64,000 nucleotides of DNA from Trichostrongylus colubriformis (Eukaryota; Nematoda; Chromadorea; Rhabditida; Trichostrongylidae): NCBI GenBank assembly GCA_963978905.1, contig OZ022258.1, positions 55,722,591-55,786,590 of the forward strand, in the 5' to 3' direction. The notes under the pieces were generated by a model. That model had not been told where the DNA came from and did no database searches. It was given only the letters and a program-made list of their open reading frames with translations. Shown one piece after another: positions 25,623 to 36,679 of this stretch. Within the stretch, counting starts at the first letter, position 1, and each line of letters begins with the position of its first letter. The position numbers were made by a program, and so were the translations under genes.

Positions 25623-25695
25623 GTGTCGGTAGTGTAATGGATTAGCACATATCCCCGGAAAGGATGAAGTGCGGGTTCGAGTCCTGTCCGGCACC
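25623..25695 (+). tRNA. tRNA-like gene, possible anticodon GGA, probably a pseudogene
   Basis: 73 nt fold as a cloverleaf: acceptor GTGTCGG/CCGGCAC, D stem GTGT/GCAC with GG in the loop, anticodon stem TATCC/GGATG, T stem GCGGG/CCTGT with loop TTCGAGT. A box (TAGTGTAATGG) and B box (GGTTCGAGTCC) are intact. The anticodon loop CCGGAAA has C at position 33 where U is normal, and the predicted GGA (Ser) anticodon does not fit the short variable loop, since tRNA-Ser has a long one. Likely a tRNA-derived repeat or pseudogene. Confidence 0.5.
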
Positions 25696-26314
25696 GAAGC
25701 TTTTGCCCATAACTCAGCATCCTTGTAGTAACTAATCTGAGTGTCTTAGCGGTTTTCATTGGTTTTTTTCTTAAATTCCTAATTATTTATAACCTTTGAT
25801 TTCAAAGCCGAGTGCGGTAGCCAATCTAAGATTATTGCAAGGTGTACCTTTGGGAACCCAACAGCGATGGACTCATCATAATACATTCATGTTGAAAATG
25901 GGAAAGGTGGTGAGGGTGTCAAACAGAATTGCAACGAAGCAAAAGCCGATAAATTTAGCTACAAGAATGTCATAGTTCGAATGAAGAGAGTTGAAGTATT
26001 GGGCTCGCTTCCCTGACATTTTCTGGCAGTGCTGTTCTGAATTAGTCCCTAGAGAGTTTTCCTTTGAAGTTCACTCATCAAAAACTACAAAAAGTCGAAT
26101 TGTCTATTGAAAAAAAAGTGATGGAAAGGCTGCACTTATGCAGACGTTCTTATTACCAAGGGAATTGCTTGAGCTGTTTGGTGGATAAAAGTTTACGGCG
26201 AACTGCGGCTCAGTCCTATCAGGCGCTACAGTGAGGAAAGTAATTATATGTTAATGGTACGCACGACTTCTTGGACTCGTCTAATTTTTTGCATTTTATA
26301 AAAATAGAAATTAA

Positions 26315-26980
26315 AGGAATCGTTCGCGGAAAAATGAGTTTTTTGTGTTATCCATATGTTTACGTTGTATTTGCCTAATGTGGGCCTCACGCAAAATTTC
26401 ACGCGAAAAGAAGGAATCCGGCTGAGACACAGCACCACAGGATGTGTACCTTAATGTCAGGATGCCGCACTGCGGAATGTCGCAAGCGAAGCAATGCGGA
26501 CGAGCTAAATTGTTGGGTCCCGAAGCGATTAGAAGTCAACTGCGTATCGCACTCCTAGCATTACGTTGTAATCGTTTTGAGACCCAACTACCGCGACGCG
26601 CATAGCTCGCACACACTGTGTCGCACGCCGCTCGCCATCGTGCGGCATCCTGACATTAGGGTACATATCCAGCACCACAAAGTACGTCTGGGTGGGCGGG
26701 GCCTCCGAGTAGAAGCCCGGTCCCTTCATCCGTCGCGTTTCCGAACCGAGAGTGGGACTCTTTACGTAACTTTCTGTTCTGATAGTGCGTCTCCGACCAT
26801 GACGGACGACGGGACGAGGTTTTTACTCGGAGGCCCCGCCCAACCGGACTTACTTTGTGATGCTTATCTCAGCCAGATTCACATTTTTTTCGCCTGAAAT
26901 TTTGCATGAGGCCCACATTAGGCAAATACAACATAAACATATGGGTAACACAAAAACTCATTTTTCCGTGGACAATTCCT
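26315..26980. mobile_element. Family A foldback element with TTAA flanks, interrupted by a nested insertion
   Basis: Starts AGGAATCGTTCGCGGAAAAA and ends in the inverted copy TTTTTCCGTGGACAATTCCT; each side is flanked by TTAA (26311-26314, 26981-26984). The arms are long inverted repeats, making the whole element almost self-complementary. A 231-bp Mutator-like element (26440-26670) is inserted in the left arm. Confidence 0.85.
26440..26670. mobile_element. Mutator-like foldback element nested in family A, 9-bp target duplication
   Basis: 231 bp with inverted ends GGATGTGTACCTTAATGTCA and the reverse complement of TGACATTAGGGTACATATCC. The 9-bp sequence AGCACCACA is present on both sides (26431-26439, 26671-26679) and occurs once in uninterrupted family A copies, which proves the insertion. 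Confidence 0.9.
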
Positions 26981-27674
26981 TTAAGTCTGAGCAACTGGAT
27001 AGATGTAGTACTAATTGCTGATTACCGTAGAATCCGAAGCAGAGTTAATCTAGATCTGACGGATCACAGAGATTGGCATCTTTGAGCGTTAACTATTAAG
27101 ATCACCTTCAAAAACAATGGTTAGGCAACTGCTAAATGCGACAGCTTCGAGGGAGTCTCTTCATGTGATATGAAGCAGCTAATGAAATGCACCCACACCC
27201 ACTCTTGCATGGAATTGAAGAAGAAAAAGTTCTGCCGTTCGCAGAGCGCGAAGGCCGCAAAAAGCTTGATAATTTACTTGAGCGTCTATGATTAGAACAT
27301 AATAAGGGATAAAACGAGAAGTGTTCGTCAGTCTTCTCTGGAATGCATTGCACAATCGATCTTCTGTCGGTGAGAATCATGGTGGCACGTGGTGGCACTC
27401 GAATACTGGCCTGCTCATGAACTGGTAATCTAAAGTGCAACTTCGAGTTCTCATCTTCTTGGATGACTTTGAGGCCTATCTTCACAGTGAGAGCCCAAAA
27501 GCCAAGTAGGGCTCAAAGAAAAAAGAAGGGCAACATTCCTGTAAAAAGAGAGCCCTGAGCTTTGCAGGAGACATTTCCCCCGGGTTGCCACCCGCCCTCT
27601 TTGCTAACGTGACCCATCTCTTTCCGGATGCAATGATGGGAAGGAGGTCGTATTCTGCAGATTTCCGACGATCC

Positions 27675-27814
27675 ATTCCTTTTTTTATCACCTTATTACT
27701 AATAGGCACCTTGACTTTTATATCCAACAATATTTTCATACACGCCCGAATACCCACATCTTCATTTCATAGGGATACAGATAGGAAGACGACGAAAGTT
27801 CAGATGGGTTGCCT
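27675..27814. repeat. Family D right-end fragment
   Basis: Reads TACTAATAGGCACCTTGACTT ... GGTTGCCT followed by TTAA (27815-27818), like the right end of the 57960 element. No matching left end was found. Confidence 0.4.
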
Positions 27815-27829
27815 TTAACTACCCAAGAA

Positions 27830-28092
27830 GGGGTCAGGGTCGATTGGTCGAATTTTCGCTTCGCGGCGTCGCACTCGCGGCGCCTGCCGTACGAGTCGTT
27901 TGGAATTTCACCCAAGACACAAAGGGCTGGTACCGTAAAAGACCTTCAAAGATTCCAGAGCTCTCGAAGCTTTCAACTTGCAATCTTTAAAGGTCCCTTA
28001 CGTTACGAGCCCACTGCGTCGAGCGGGATTCCAAGTGACTCGTACTGACAGCGCCGCGAAGCGAAAATTTGACCAATCGACCCTCACCACCC
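27830..28092. mobile_element. Foldback element related to 44564
   Basis: Strong inverted arms: AGGGTCGATTGGTCGAATTT on the left and AAATTTGACCAATCGACCCT on the right, each followed inward by CGCTTCGCGGCG in inverted orientation. Target duplication not clear. Confidence 0.75.
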
Positions 28093-28099
28093 GAAGATG

Positions 28100-29640
28100 T
28101 AAGGGAAACTACTACTATACTAAGACCGCAATCTGTAAGCAGATGTTCTCACTAGCTGGTGATGCCTAGTTCGAGCTAAGCAGCGAAAAGTGGACTTTGT
28201 CGAAACTGCAGCTGAGACTAGCACAAGCCTCGTTAGACCGTCGCCTTATGCGTTGCTTGACTGAGACTTCACTATTCCACATCGGGAATAAAAGGTACAC
28301 TATTTGTAACAACCGAGCGAGGCATCGGCTCTTGCCAAGGAGCAACGATGGACGATGGAGTAAGTGACCATAAAGTGGTACCCACGTGATAGAAGGGCTA
28401 CTCGACCACCCTCCTCTACGTTGAAAAGACCCCTTGGTCCACTCTCGCAATATATCTGATCCAATATCGTTCAAGGAGGCCCTATATTGAACAACGAAAG
28501 GTCCACTTACGCAAGGCCAGTTGCTAACTGAAGAGAATGCTGTTGAAGTGACCGAAGTAAACCGATTCGTGGACCGAGCGTGACGTAACGGAGTACCGTT
28601 AAATCGTGGATTGTGCTGATTTAGGAAAGAAAGAGAAAGGTGTGAGATGAAAGAGCAAGTAGAAGTGAGTTGCGCCGCAATGAACAGACTTTCTTCGAAG
28701 GTTCCTAGTAAAAGCCAGTGACAGTAAAGCTTCTGGAAATACTTTCAGCAATTGGCAACGTAAATCGAGTGATACTGAAGGCGAGAAACCTTTCATTAAT
28801 TGCATTTCACTAGAAACGTGCACTGAACTGACTCTCAGGATCGACGGCATTTCCGAACACACCTGGCACAATAATTAGTATGAATTATTTACCTCACGAA
28901 TATTAGTCAACTTCATGTGGACATCGTGCAGCTCAAAAAAGGAGGACTCGGATGCTCGGGGAAGAGAATATGGCTACTATACACAGGGTGCAAACAAAAT
29001 TATTGAGCGCCTAACAAAGTGCGACCAAACTAGGAAGAAAGGAGATATAACATGAGTTCCACTAATAAATGTGATTAGATATAGTTCTAACTAACATATC
29101 GTGATATAGATACCCCCAGAACTCGATAGGATCGCCTTTGGCTTGAACACAATGACAAAGATGGGTAAGAGAAAAATTTGCTGTGGCTGACAGGTAAAAT
29201 TGTCGAAAGCTCTCATTGGAGTAATATCAGAGACAGAGGTTGAATAGTGGGAAGTTGCATTTTAAAATGCTCGAAACGGAATAGCTGAGCAGCTTTACTT
29301 TTAAGCAGTCTGGAAGAAGTATCTCAACGGGACCCTGTGGTGTTGTGCACCGAAATTCCACAAATCCGGCGGTTTTGAAGCAAAACCAGTAGGCAAAATT
29401 GGCTCAACGATGATGTCATCAAGAGACACGTAAGTCCACGGATGATACCTCGGCTCCGACCCAGCTTGGATGATTTCCAGCAGGAAGCAGCTCCTGCTTA
29501 CAAGGTGTGATCACGACCACAATGGTCTCGCAACTGGTTCCATAACATCACCACCACTTACAATGACCACGTAACCGTCTCGACATTCCCTGTGAAGTAT
29601 TAGAGTTTGGAGCCTGTACCGCCTCTCGCAATTTATATGA
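28100..29640. other. Unannotated stretch
   Basis: ORFs up to 102 codons on the minus strand without recognisable products or convincing splice sites. Confidence 0.45.
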
Positions 29641-29652
29641 TTCTCTGAAGTA

Positions 29653-29826
29653 CTAGGGACGATCTGCACGACGGTCACCTGCGTCCGAGGACGTACGCTT
29701 ACCGTCGCCATCTTTGGCATTGTGTATCTTGGGGGCAGTATTATGAAAGCCAGATGCAGTCCTATTCTGTTCCAGAGACACATTAGGAAACGTCGGTTCA
29801 TCATCAATACATTGAGCAAAATTCAT
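29653..29826 (-). CDS. Small minus-strand ORF, 57 residues, product unknown
   Basis: An ATG-initiated frame starting MNFAQCIDDEPTFPNVSLEQ, hydrophilic throughout, ending in TAG. An internal GGTAAGCG could act as a donor after residue 42 (KIHNAKDGD). It is shorter than 60 codons, which makes it easy to miss. No family is recognised; the polar, low-hydrophobic composition suggests a linker-like or disordered segment if real. Confidence 0.2.
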   Translation of the reverse strand: MNFAQCIDDEPTFPNVSLEQNRTASGFHNTAPKIHNAKDGDGKRTSSDAGDRRADRP

Positions 29827-30170
29827 ATTGATTCCCTCCCTCTAGTTGATATGGTAAGGTTTTGTCAAACGGTCAAGTCCTTTGACTCACTTTGTACAGA
29901 AGTACCTTAGAGGATCAATGACAGGGAGCGGTGCGGCTCAGTGGACCCTTCATGTGAAAGCCTGCTGATCCCCAATGACTGAACATCTCGGAAAGTTGTG
30001 CGCGCCACGCTCAGTCTGACTGCGCCACATCACAGACCCACGTGGCTCCGATCGATATTGGTTAAGGGGCGTGCTAGAAAACAGTTCACGACCAGTGGTG
30101 AGCAAATAGTTTCCATTTGCTTGCTTTTCGTTATCTTCTCCACTGTCGCACTGTTTAGCAGTTCTACATA

Positions 30171-30917
30171 CAGGGGGTGCCAAAAAAAAAAAAGTAATTT
30201 TGCCCACGGCTCACATCTGCCAATTTTACAAAACGTAGGGAAACGAAAGAGATAAAAGTATTGGGGCAAAACATTCCCGAAATGTTCCTCTAAAAGCAGG
30301 AACAAGCTGTGGCTCCTCACGTTCATATTCATAAAAATATGGAGGTTTCATTCGGCGCAGTCGCGCTTCGGAGTACCTACATTTGAAAATTCGCTAAAAA
30401 CAGTGGAGCCAAGCTCCGTGGTAGATCTTTTGTGGGAAGCTTCCTGAGGGTTGGCCCTTCGGTTCTTGGAAGTCATAGAGCCCCTGCTGCTTGGACAAGG
30501 CTGCTATGATCCAAAGTATCATTTTCATGCCTCAAATCCGCCTCCGGAGGGGTTTCAGTGGTAGGGGAACGTTTTGGCTCTTGGAAACGAAGGGCGCTGG
30601 GAACCCGGGAAAAACGCATTGTTAAAGAACACCATCCGGTATGAATCCCCTTAGGTACCCAGATTGAACGGACGTCAGCAAGGTTGTGAAAGAGGGCGAA
30701 GAAATTTCGGATTTTGCCCAGTTGAGGTGATACATCTTGTTCAGTCTTTCCTTGCTCCCGTTCCTGCTCGTGCAGGAGGCTGCCACGGAGTATAGTGATA
30801 GAGTTAGGTCTGCTCTTGATTCTGGGAATGAGAATACCTCAATAGAATTTACTGTAGTTTGGCTAAATGGGGTCGAAAGTGGAGGAGACAAAATTACTTT
30901 TTTTTTGGCATCCCCTG
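30171..30917. mobile_element. Tc1/mariner-like non-autonomous element, 747 bp, TA flanks
   Basis: The ends are inverted copies: CAGGGGGTGCCAAAAAA... at 30171 and ...TTTTTTGGCATCCCCTG at 30917, continuing inward through AGTAATTTTG / CAAAATTACT. A TA dinucleotide flanks each end (30169-30170 and 30918-30919). ORFs within it are shared with the related copy at 12798-13487 but are not recognisable proteins. Confidence 0.85.
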
Positions 30918-31327
30918 TATATTTAAAAGGGGACCGAATTATATAATGTGTTGAATTTAATATGGCTTGCAAAGGACAAGATTAAAAGTAATGAAAGCAG
31001 TTTGGATGCATAGGAGGCAGACAGTTTAGCTTTAAGGTGGGTGCTATTATTAATATAATGCAAGCATCAGGATACGATAGGATATAATAGGTTGTTGGCT
31101 AATTATTACCGAAGTGTACGTAGGCAACTGTGGCGAATGCCACACTGGTCACTACCGCTGTCGCTTCCATAACAGAACATTGTTCACTCTTGGAAATTGT
31201 TCCTAAATTAATTAGATTCCACCAGACGCGATATGCGGGGAAATGGAACGAGCCGCAAAAAGTTTCATTGTTATGGAAACACGATGCGACGGCTGCCTTG
31301 CCTTGCACTTATGGGAAGGCAATTTTA

Positions 31328-32175
31328 TTAGGTCGTTGCAAGATAAATGCAGGTCTCAAAAACCTAACTTTGAACGAACGTAACCTAGTTCACAATAAAC
31401 TCAATCGAAATAAAAACCATTACAGTCACCACATTGTCGCCAACGAGAAAGTTTATTAATGCTGCTAGTATAGTCCGGGTTTTGGAGGCGGTAAAGTCAG
31501 CGAAAGCATTTTTGACATCGTCTTTTTGACATCGTTCTGAAGCTTTCGCGTGAAGGAAGTTATCCAGATGCTTGAGTAGTGGTAGTCGGTGCGCGAGAGG
31601 TTCAATGAGTATGGCGAATGAGGTATTCTCGTAGCCCAATTCGTCGACTTTTTCGGGGTTGGTTGTGCGTGGAGCAGAATTGGCCACTTCATCATGATCA
31701 ATCCCAGGCACCTACTTCGGAGCTTTTGGTGCATTTCGTCGATTTGTTGGAGATACTTCTTTGCCATAATCGTTTCGCCCGGGTTCAGAAAGCAGTAATG
31801 AATGAGACCGACTGCAGACCAAAAAGTCATGGGGCTCATCTTCGAAGCTGATATTGCCAAAGCGAAACATTTGACAACAGCGCTGCACCGTGAATTTGTT
31901 GACACTTCCTTCGCCCCTAAATTTGTTGATGTTCCGAACGGTTTGAGCTGTAATACGTCTTAGCTTGAACCCATAGAAGAAACCACGAGAACCAACCGAA
32001 ATCTGCAGTTAAGATCCGAATTATATACGAATAAATATTATAATAAATCTTTGACAAATACTTCTAGAACAGCATCAAACAAGCTTTCGAATGGTATATA
32101 AAATTTCACATTACAATAGTAAATTGCATCAAATACCCAGAAAATAAAACCTGCATTTCCTTTATAATAACCTAA
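31328..32175 (-). mobile_element. Decayed Hsmar1/bandit-type mariner
   Basis: The minus strand encodes pieces of a mariner transposase close in sequence to the human SETMAR/Hsmar1 lineage and to the hookworm element bandit. The plus-strand left end reads TTAGGTCGTTGCAAGATAAA after a TA; the right end is a diverged inverted copy ending CCTAA at 32175 (about 16 of 23 positions agree). At 848 bp it is about two thirds of full length, with an internal deletion joining N-terminal and catalytic parts. Confidence 0.75.
31465..31990 (-). pseudogene. Hsmar1/bandit-like transposase pseudogene
   Basis: Minus-strand remnants in order: an N-terminal piece (TVRNINKFRGEGSVNKFTVQ), then after a deletion and frame change a catalytic-domain piece (FWSAVGLIHYCFLNPGETIM, then WPILLHAQPTP and SPYSLNLSRTDYHYS). 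The conserved HDNARPH and DLxPxDYH motifs of the family have been mutated, and stops interrupt the end. The element is therefore inactive. Confidence 0.8.
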
Positions 32176-33362
32176 CACCCTGACTAGTCCTTGCGATTCA
32201 TCAAATTAGCCCAAACAGGTATAGTGGGACTTTGAATTTTTTTAGACAAATCGAATCTTGCGATATTTCCTGTTATGTTTGAAGACGGAAGTAGTTCTTC
32301 GAGGGTTTTTCCTCTTAAAATTAAATACAGTCGCGATAGCCAGAAGAATTTCCACGATATTTGGGTTTCTCGTATTTTTGTGCAATTATACGTGTTCACT
32401 ACGGACTACATTCAAAGCATCACTAAAAAAATCAAGACCCGTCGAAGATACAACCCCTCAAACCTTTGTCCACGAGGGTAACTGGGGCGGGGCATGGGGA
32501 ACGGCGACGGTCACATGTCGGGACGCGACGTAGGGGGAAGCTAGAATCGGTGACTTCAGAAAAACGGGGATCGAGGGGCGCATAGATCTATTTGCAGCTA
32601 GCAGGGTTGCACCTCTTAATATGCGACACTAAGTCATTGAAAGCTAAGGCAGTCACTAGACAACAAATCACATGCAATTGGAGATGTCGGCAGGGAAGGT
32701 GACAACCACGTTTCGTGCGTCCCTCTCTGTGGCTGCTTTCCCGCCCCTACCCTGTGCTCTGGCAGAGAGCCATCGTGGATACTGCAGTGGCAGCTATAGC
32801 GCTTATGTCCACTGTTTTCATTAATGAACGCGAACACACACTCACGATTATCGTGAAATGTGCCGCAAAAAAGCGTAGGTGCGACGCTCCGACTCCGCAT
32901 AGATGTTCTCTTCCTAAAGACTCTAACTTCAACAGCAGGCATCTGTTGGCCTGCGAATATTCTTTTCAAGTTCTCTCACCATAAGAAGTGTGAATGACAT
33001 GTTGTACGGTAAACAGAGGATAATCCAGAAGTCACTCAGTGTTTTCACGAACAATGCCCTTTAAAGGAATGGTCCACGGGAATCCCGTTATCCTACTTCC
33101 CTTCAGAATCAGTGTTATCAAACAAAATACTTCAAAGAAAACGCAAAAAGAGTGGAAAAATTGCTTTTGTTCTGCTTAAAAACTTGAAAGTATGAATAAG
33201 ATACAGTCCGTTTGAATTCCCGCCAAAAGATCTTGCAGCAGTCACTGGTGAGCAAATAGTTTTCTGACGGTCGGAGACGCAGACAGCAATATGGGGCGTT
33301 TCTTCGCGCCCAACTGCTGTCTGCGTCTCCAACCGCCATCCCCGATAGCGCATTTGCTCCTA

Positions 33363-34391
33363 ACAAGGGAAGGACCACAGGTCGAAGTGGCCATTCGGAA
33401 TGGGATACATATGATCCGACGTATTTTCGGACGCTGATCTCGAATCTGTATTCGAAATTTGCAAAACGATTCTCTGAGCGGAGTTATGGAGGTTTTTTTG
33501 AAAAAACAATACTATTATGGTAGGTTTGGAAGCCCATAGCACGCGAGCCAGACCTTCTTGCGCAAAACCAGGAAGATTTTCGTGTTCAGGGAGTCAAATT
33601 ACCCCAGAACACAAGTTTTCAGCCAATTCGAGAATTCGACCAAATTTCCGAAAAATCCACGGGCTATAGGGTGGCAGCCCATTGAACAAAGGAGAAGTCG
33701 TTGACCCTTGCCTAGAAAATGCTCCTAATTGACGCTTGTTTCGTACATTTAGTGCTATGGCCAAGTGCAAAAGGTATGTGTAGGCTATCTTGTTCAGGTT
33801 GCAGGGTTTTCTGTAGAAGAAAATTCAAAATCTACCACTTTATAACCTGGCCACCCCCAATTTTCCGAAGTTGGACCAAAAACTGGATTTGGCTGAAAAT
33901 TTGCACAGAGGGGTAATTCGACCCGCTGTGCACGAATATCATAATCTTTTCACGAAAAAACGCCTAATGCGTGTGGTACGGGATTCTTTTCGACTTGATA
34001 TCCTCCCTTGTGAATATGTTAGCAGTTATAAATAAAGTGGCAGAGTAAATGATGGGTGTGATAGGTACCAGTCCAAGGAAACGTCCAGAAGTGGAAGAAA
34101 AGCACTTACTGACAATGAAACACAAAATGCAAAAAAACCCGCACTGGCGGGGAGCAAACCCTCGACCCCTCTCCTGCCGACCCGGAGCACTACCACTGAG
34201 CCGCTGAGGCCGTTGACTGCTCAGCAACGGCCATGCTGATGAACCGTTCATTCAAAAAAAACCTCCATAACTCCGCTCAGAGAATCGTTTTGCAAATTTG
34301 GAATGCAGATCCGAGATCAGCGTCCGAAAAGAGATCGGACCATATGCATCTCATTCCGAATGGCCACTTCGACCTGGGGTCCTTCCCTTGT
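33363..34391. mobile_element. Foldback element, about 1.0 kb, with 140-150 bp inverted arms
   Basis: The left arm 33363-33506 (ACAAGGGAAGGACCACAGGT ... TATGGAGGTTTTTTTGA) recurs inverted at 34250-34391 (TTCAAAAAAAACCTCCATAA ... TCCTTCCCTTGT). The ~740-bp core has no recognisable coding sequence but carries a tRNA-like stretch at 34138-34214. Confidence 0.7.
34138..34214 (-). repeat. tRNA-like stretch, different family
   Basis: On the minus strand it has a good A box (CGGCTCAGTGG) but a broken B-box region (GGGTCGAGGGTTTGCTCC). It lies inside the 33363 foldback element. Confidence 0.35.
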
Positions 34392-34453
34392 AAGCTCTCC
34401 ATGGCCGACAACCACCTGGTCACCACACCCAGTCGGCCCCAGACTTTGAGAAG

Positions 34454-34571
34454 CTATATCTCAGCCGGATTGTAATTTTTCGCGGGAAACTTTGCATGTG
34501 GCCCTCAGTAAGCAGAAAGAACAAAAATATATGGGTGACAAAAAACTCTTTTTTTCCCGTGGACGATTCCT
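34454..34571. mobile_element. Family A right-end fragment
   Basis: Carries only the right arm, from CTATATCTCAGCCGGATTGT to CCCGTGGACGATTCCT, followed by TTGA. A short left-end-like sequence with TTAA lies at 33061-33084, so the region between may be one element with a different core. Confidence 0.65.
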
Positions 34572-35121
34572 TTGAACATCCAACGTGGGCGATTTTCACA
34601 GTCTCAAGTGAATTTATGAAGCAAACGTTCAAACGGGAATGAATAAGGCGGATGTGCAAACTGCATGTTGCGACTGGACGTCAACAAGCTACTAACCTCG
34701 TTTCTCGCTGACGTGTTTTTTTCGGGTAATGCAATTTAGCATTATGTGTATAAAGTATACTGGGTGAAGTGCTCAGTGCAGATCGATGCTCATAAGGCAT
34801 GCCATACATTCCACTTGCAGTATTTGCCATTAAAAGCAATATTCGAGTAGATTATATGGGGTTTCAGGGAGGCGATAAAGGAGACAACGGAGCAACGGAG
34901 ACATCCCCAAGCTGCCACCTCAGAAGGGAGAAGTTTGCGCAGCTTATCCATAGAGCTCAAATTGCACCTTTAAGATGCGGCTATACCTTGCGACAATTCG
35001 ATTCGCGTGATCGTGCCATCGCATATGCCGTCGTGCGCTCTCTTACTTTGAGCGTGCTACTTTACCTCCGCAGCGCACGGTGCGTGAGCGATAAAAAACC
35101 GTTGGAGAGAAGCACGTTTGA

Positions 35122-35546
35122 AGGAATCGTCCACGGAAAAATGAGTCTCGTGTATTCCATATGTTTATGTTGTATTTGCCCAATGTGGGCCTCATGCAGA
35201 ATTTCACGCGAAAAAAATGGGAATCTGGCTTAGATGAACCACCACAAAGTACGTCCGGGTGGACGGGGCCTTCTAGTAATGCCTCGACCCGTCGTCCGCC
35301 GTGGTCGGAGACGCAATGTAGGAACAGAAAGTTACGTAAATAGTCCCACTCTCCGTTCCCAACAGCGGTGGACGACGGGACGAGGCTTTTACTCGGAGGC
35401 CCCGCCCACCCGGACGTACTTTGTGGTGCTCTATCTCAGCCACATTCACATTTTTTCGCGTCAAATTTTGCATGAGGCCCATACCAGGCAAATACAACAT
35501 AAACATATGGGTAACACAGAAACTCATTTTTCCGTGGACGATTCCT
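35122..35546. mobile_element. Family A foldback element, near-complete copy
   Basis: Runs from AGGAATCGTCCACGGAAAAA to the inverted end TTTTTCCGTGGACGATTCCT. Flanks are TTGA and TTAA, one mismatch from a four-base duplication. The arms contain paired cassettes (GTCGTCCGCCGTGG against GGTGGACGACGGGACGAG), so ORFs on both strands here are products of the palindrome. Confidence 0.85.
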
Positions 35547-36022
35547 TTAAGTGAGGGTGCGTCCGACGACACACGCCATTGCACGATCGTGCTTGCTATA
35601 AATTAAATTTAGTTCTGAAGCTAACGTCAGCAAGGAGAAGAGATGATAACGCTGACTCCGCTTGACCCCGCCAAGCATAGACCCGTTTAAGCATCCATTT
35701 TCAAGCTAAGGTACTGGTAGAAGGGCTGCGGTCTGGAACCTGATTCTGAGAATCTGATTTCGTCCTTGGTGGATATCCCTATGGTTTTTTCACTGGTGGG
35801 TGGATCAGCCCCTCTGCTTCCACTAATGAGTGCGATAATCCTCTAGTTCAAGTGTACTTTTACGGATACTTTTGATGGAAAGTACTCGAGTACTACTATC
35901 GATCTCCTCATTAACATGTGACTCTTTGGGCGCTTCTATGAAAGAGAGGAAACCTCATGACACAGATGAATTGCATGAGATTTCTTTCCTATCATTCCTT
36001 AGAAAGGCTTTTTTGTAAATGA

Positions 36023-36187
36023 CCACATTTGCAATCATTCGAACAAAGGTTGATTAATAGTCCCACACAATACGAAAAAAAAAGCAACAGTCATATGACG
36101 AGATACAGCTTTCATTGCTACGTAACAGATTACCTCGAGCAACACCATAAATACTTTTCTCGTAGCATTACAAATATCCGAACAAGG
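36023..36187 (+). CDS. Candidate exon, product unknown
   Basis: An open stretch reading LQSFEQRLINSPTQYEKKSN, then HMTRYSFHCYVTDYLEQHHK, ending at a good donor (ACAAGG then GTAAAC). No clear acceptor or start codon lies upstream, so the 5' edge is uncertain. No family is recognised. Confidence 0.2.
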
Positions 36188-36679
36188 GTAAACGTCCTAA
36201 GAGCAGCGAAGTAAGCGATGACTATATTCAAAAAAATCATGTTCGCGGAGCGGCGCACTCTCACGGGAATGGTCCTCCTTATTCACTGTGGCTTAGGGCT
36301 CCCATCAATCAGAATATGAATGGTGCCCCATCTTTTGCCGGTCCGCTGAGAACGTGAAATCTTCGTTTTTTGGCATGCACTTACTGATTGAATAGTATGT
36401 TGGATGATATTCAACGTCGAAGCCAACGACTTGCAGTGGGATTTCCTATTGGTTCAGAGCCCTAGGCTGTCAGGGCGGAGATTCATGAGCGAAGTCCTGT
36501 TGTGATCTCTACTGCGAGCGCACTCACGTAATATGGATGGCGAATCGGAAAATTCTTCCATGAATTCACAAATCTGCATTGGGTCGGCACATCGCCATCG
36601 GATCTTTATGGTTCCCCCTGGTGGGATTGGATAATTGCTTTCAGCAGTCGAAATCTACCTACTTATCCATCTCATTCTA

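Larger units (their letters stand above)
25466..25732. repeat. Near-perfect palindrome (125-bp arms, 17-bp spacer) with two tRNA-like genes
   Basis: Arms 25466-25590 and 25608-25732 are reverse complements with 2 mismatches by direct comparison. Each arm contains a complete tRNA-like sequence pointing away from or towards the centre as listed below. The 12-base sequence ACTAATCTGAGT occurs just outside, at 25399-25410 and 25731-25742. Confidence 0.9.

Noticed and set aside
27811..27830. CTTTAACTACCCAAG, similar to the spliced leader SL1
   Set aside because: Only a partial match; it lacks the rest of the leader, the donor and the Sm site of an SL RNA gene.
34799..35233. 144-codon plus-strand ORF
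   Set aside because: It runs into the family A element from 35122 onwards, and the upstream part is not recognisable.
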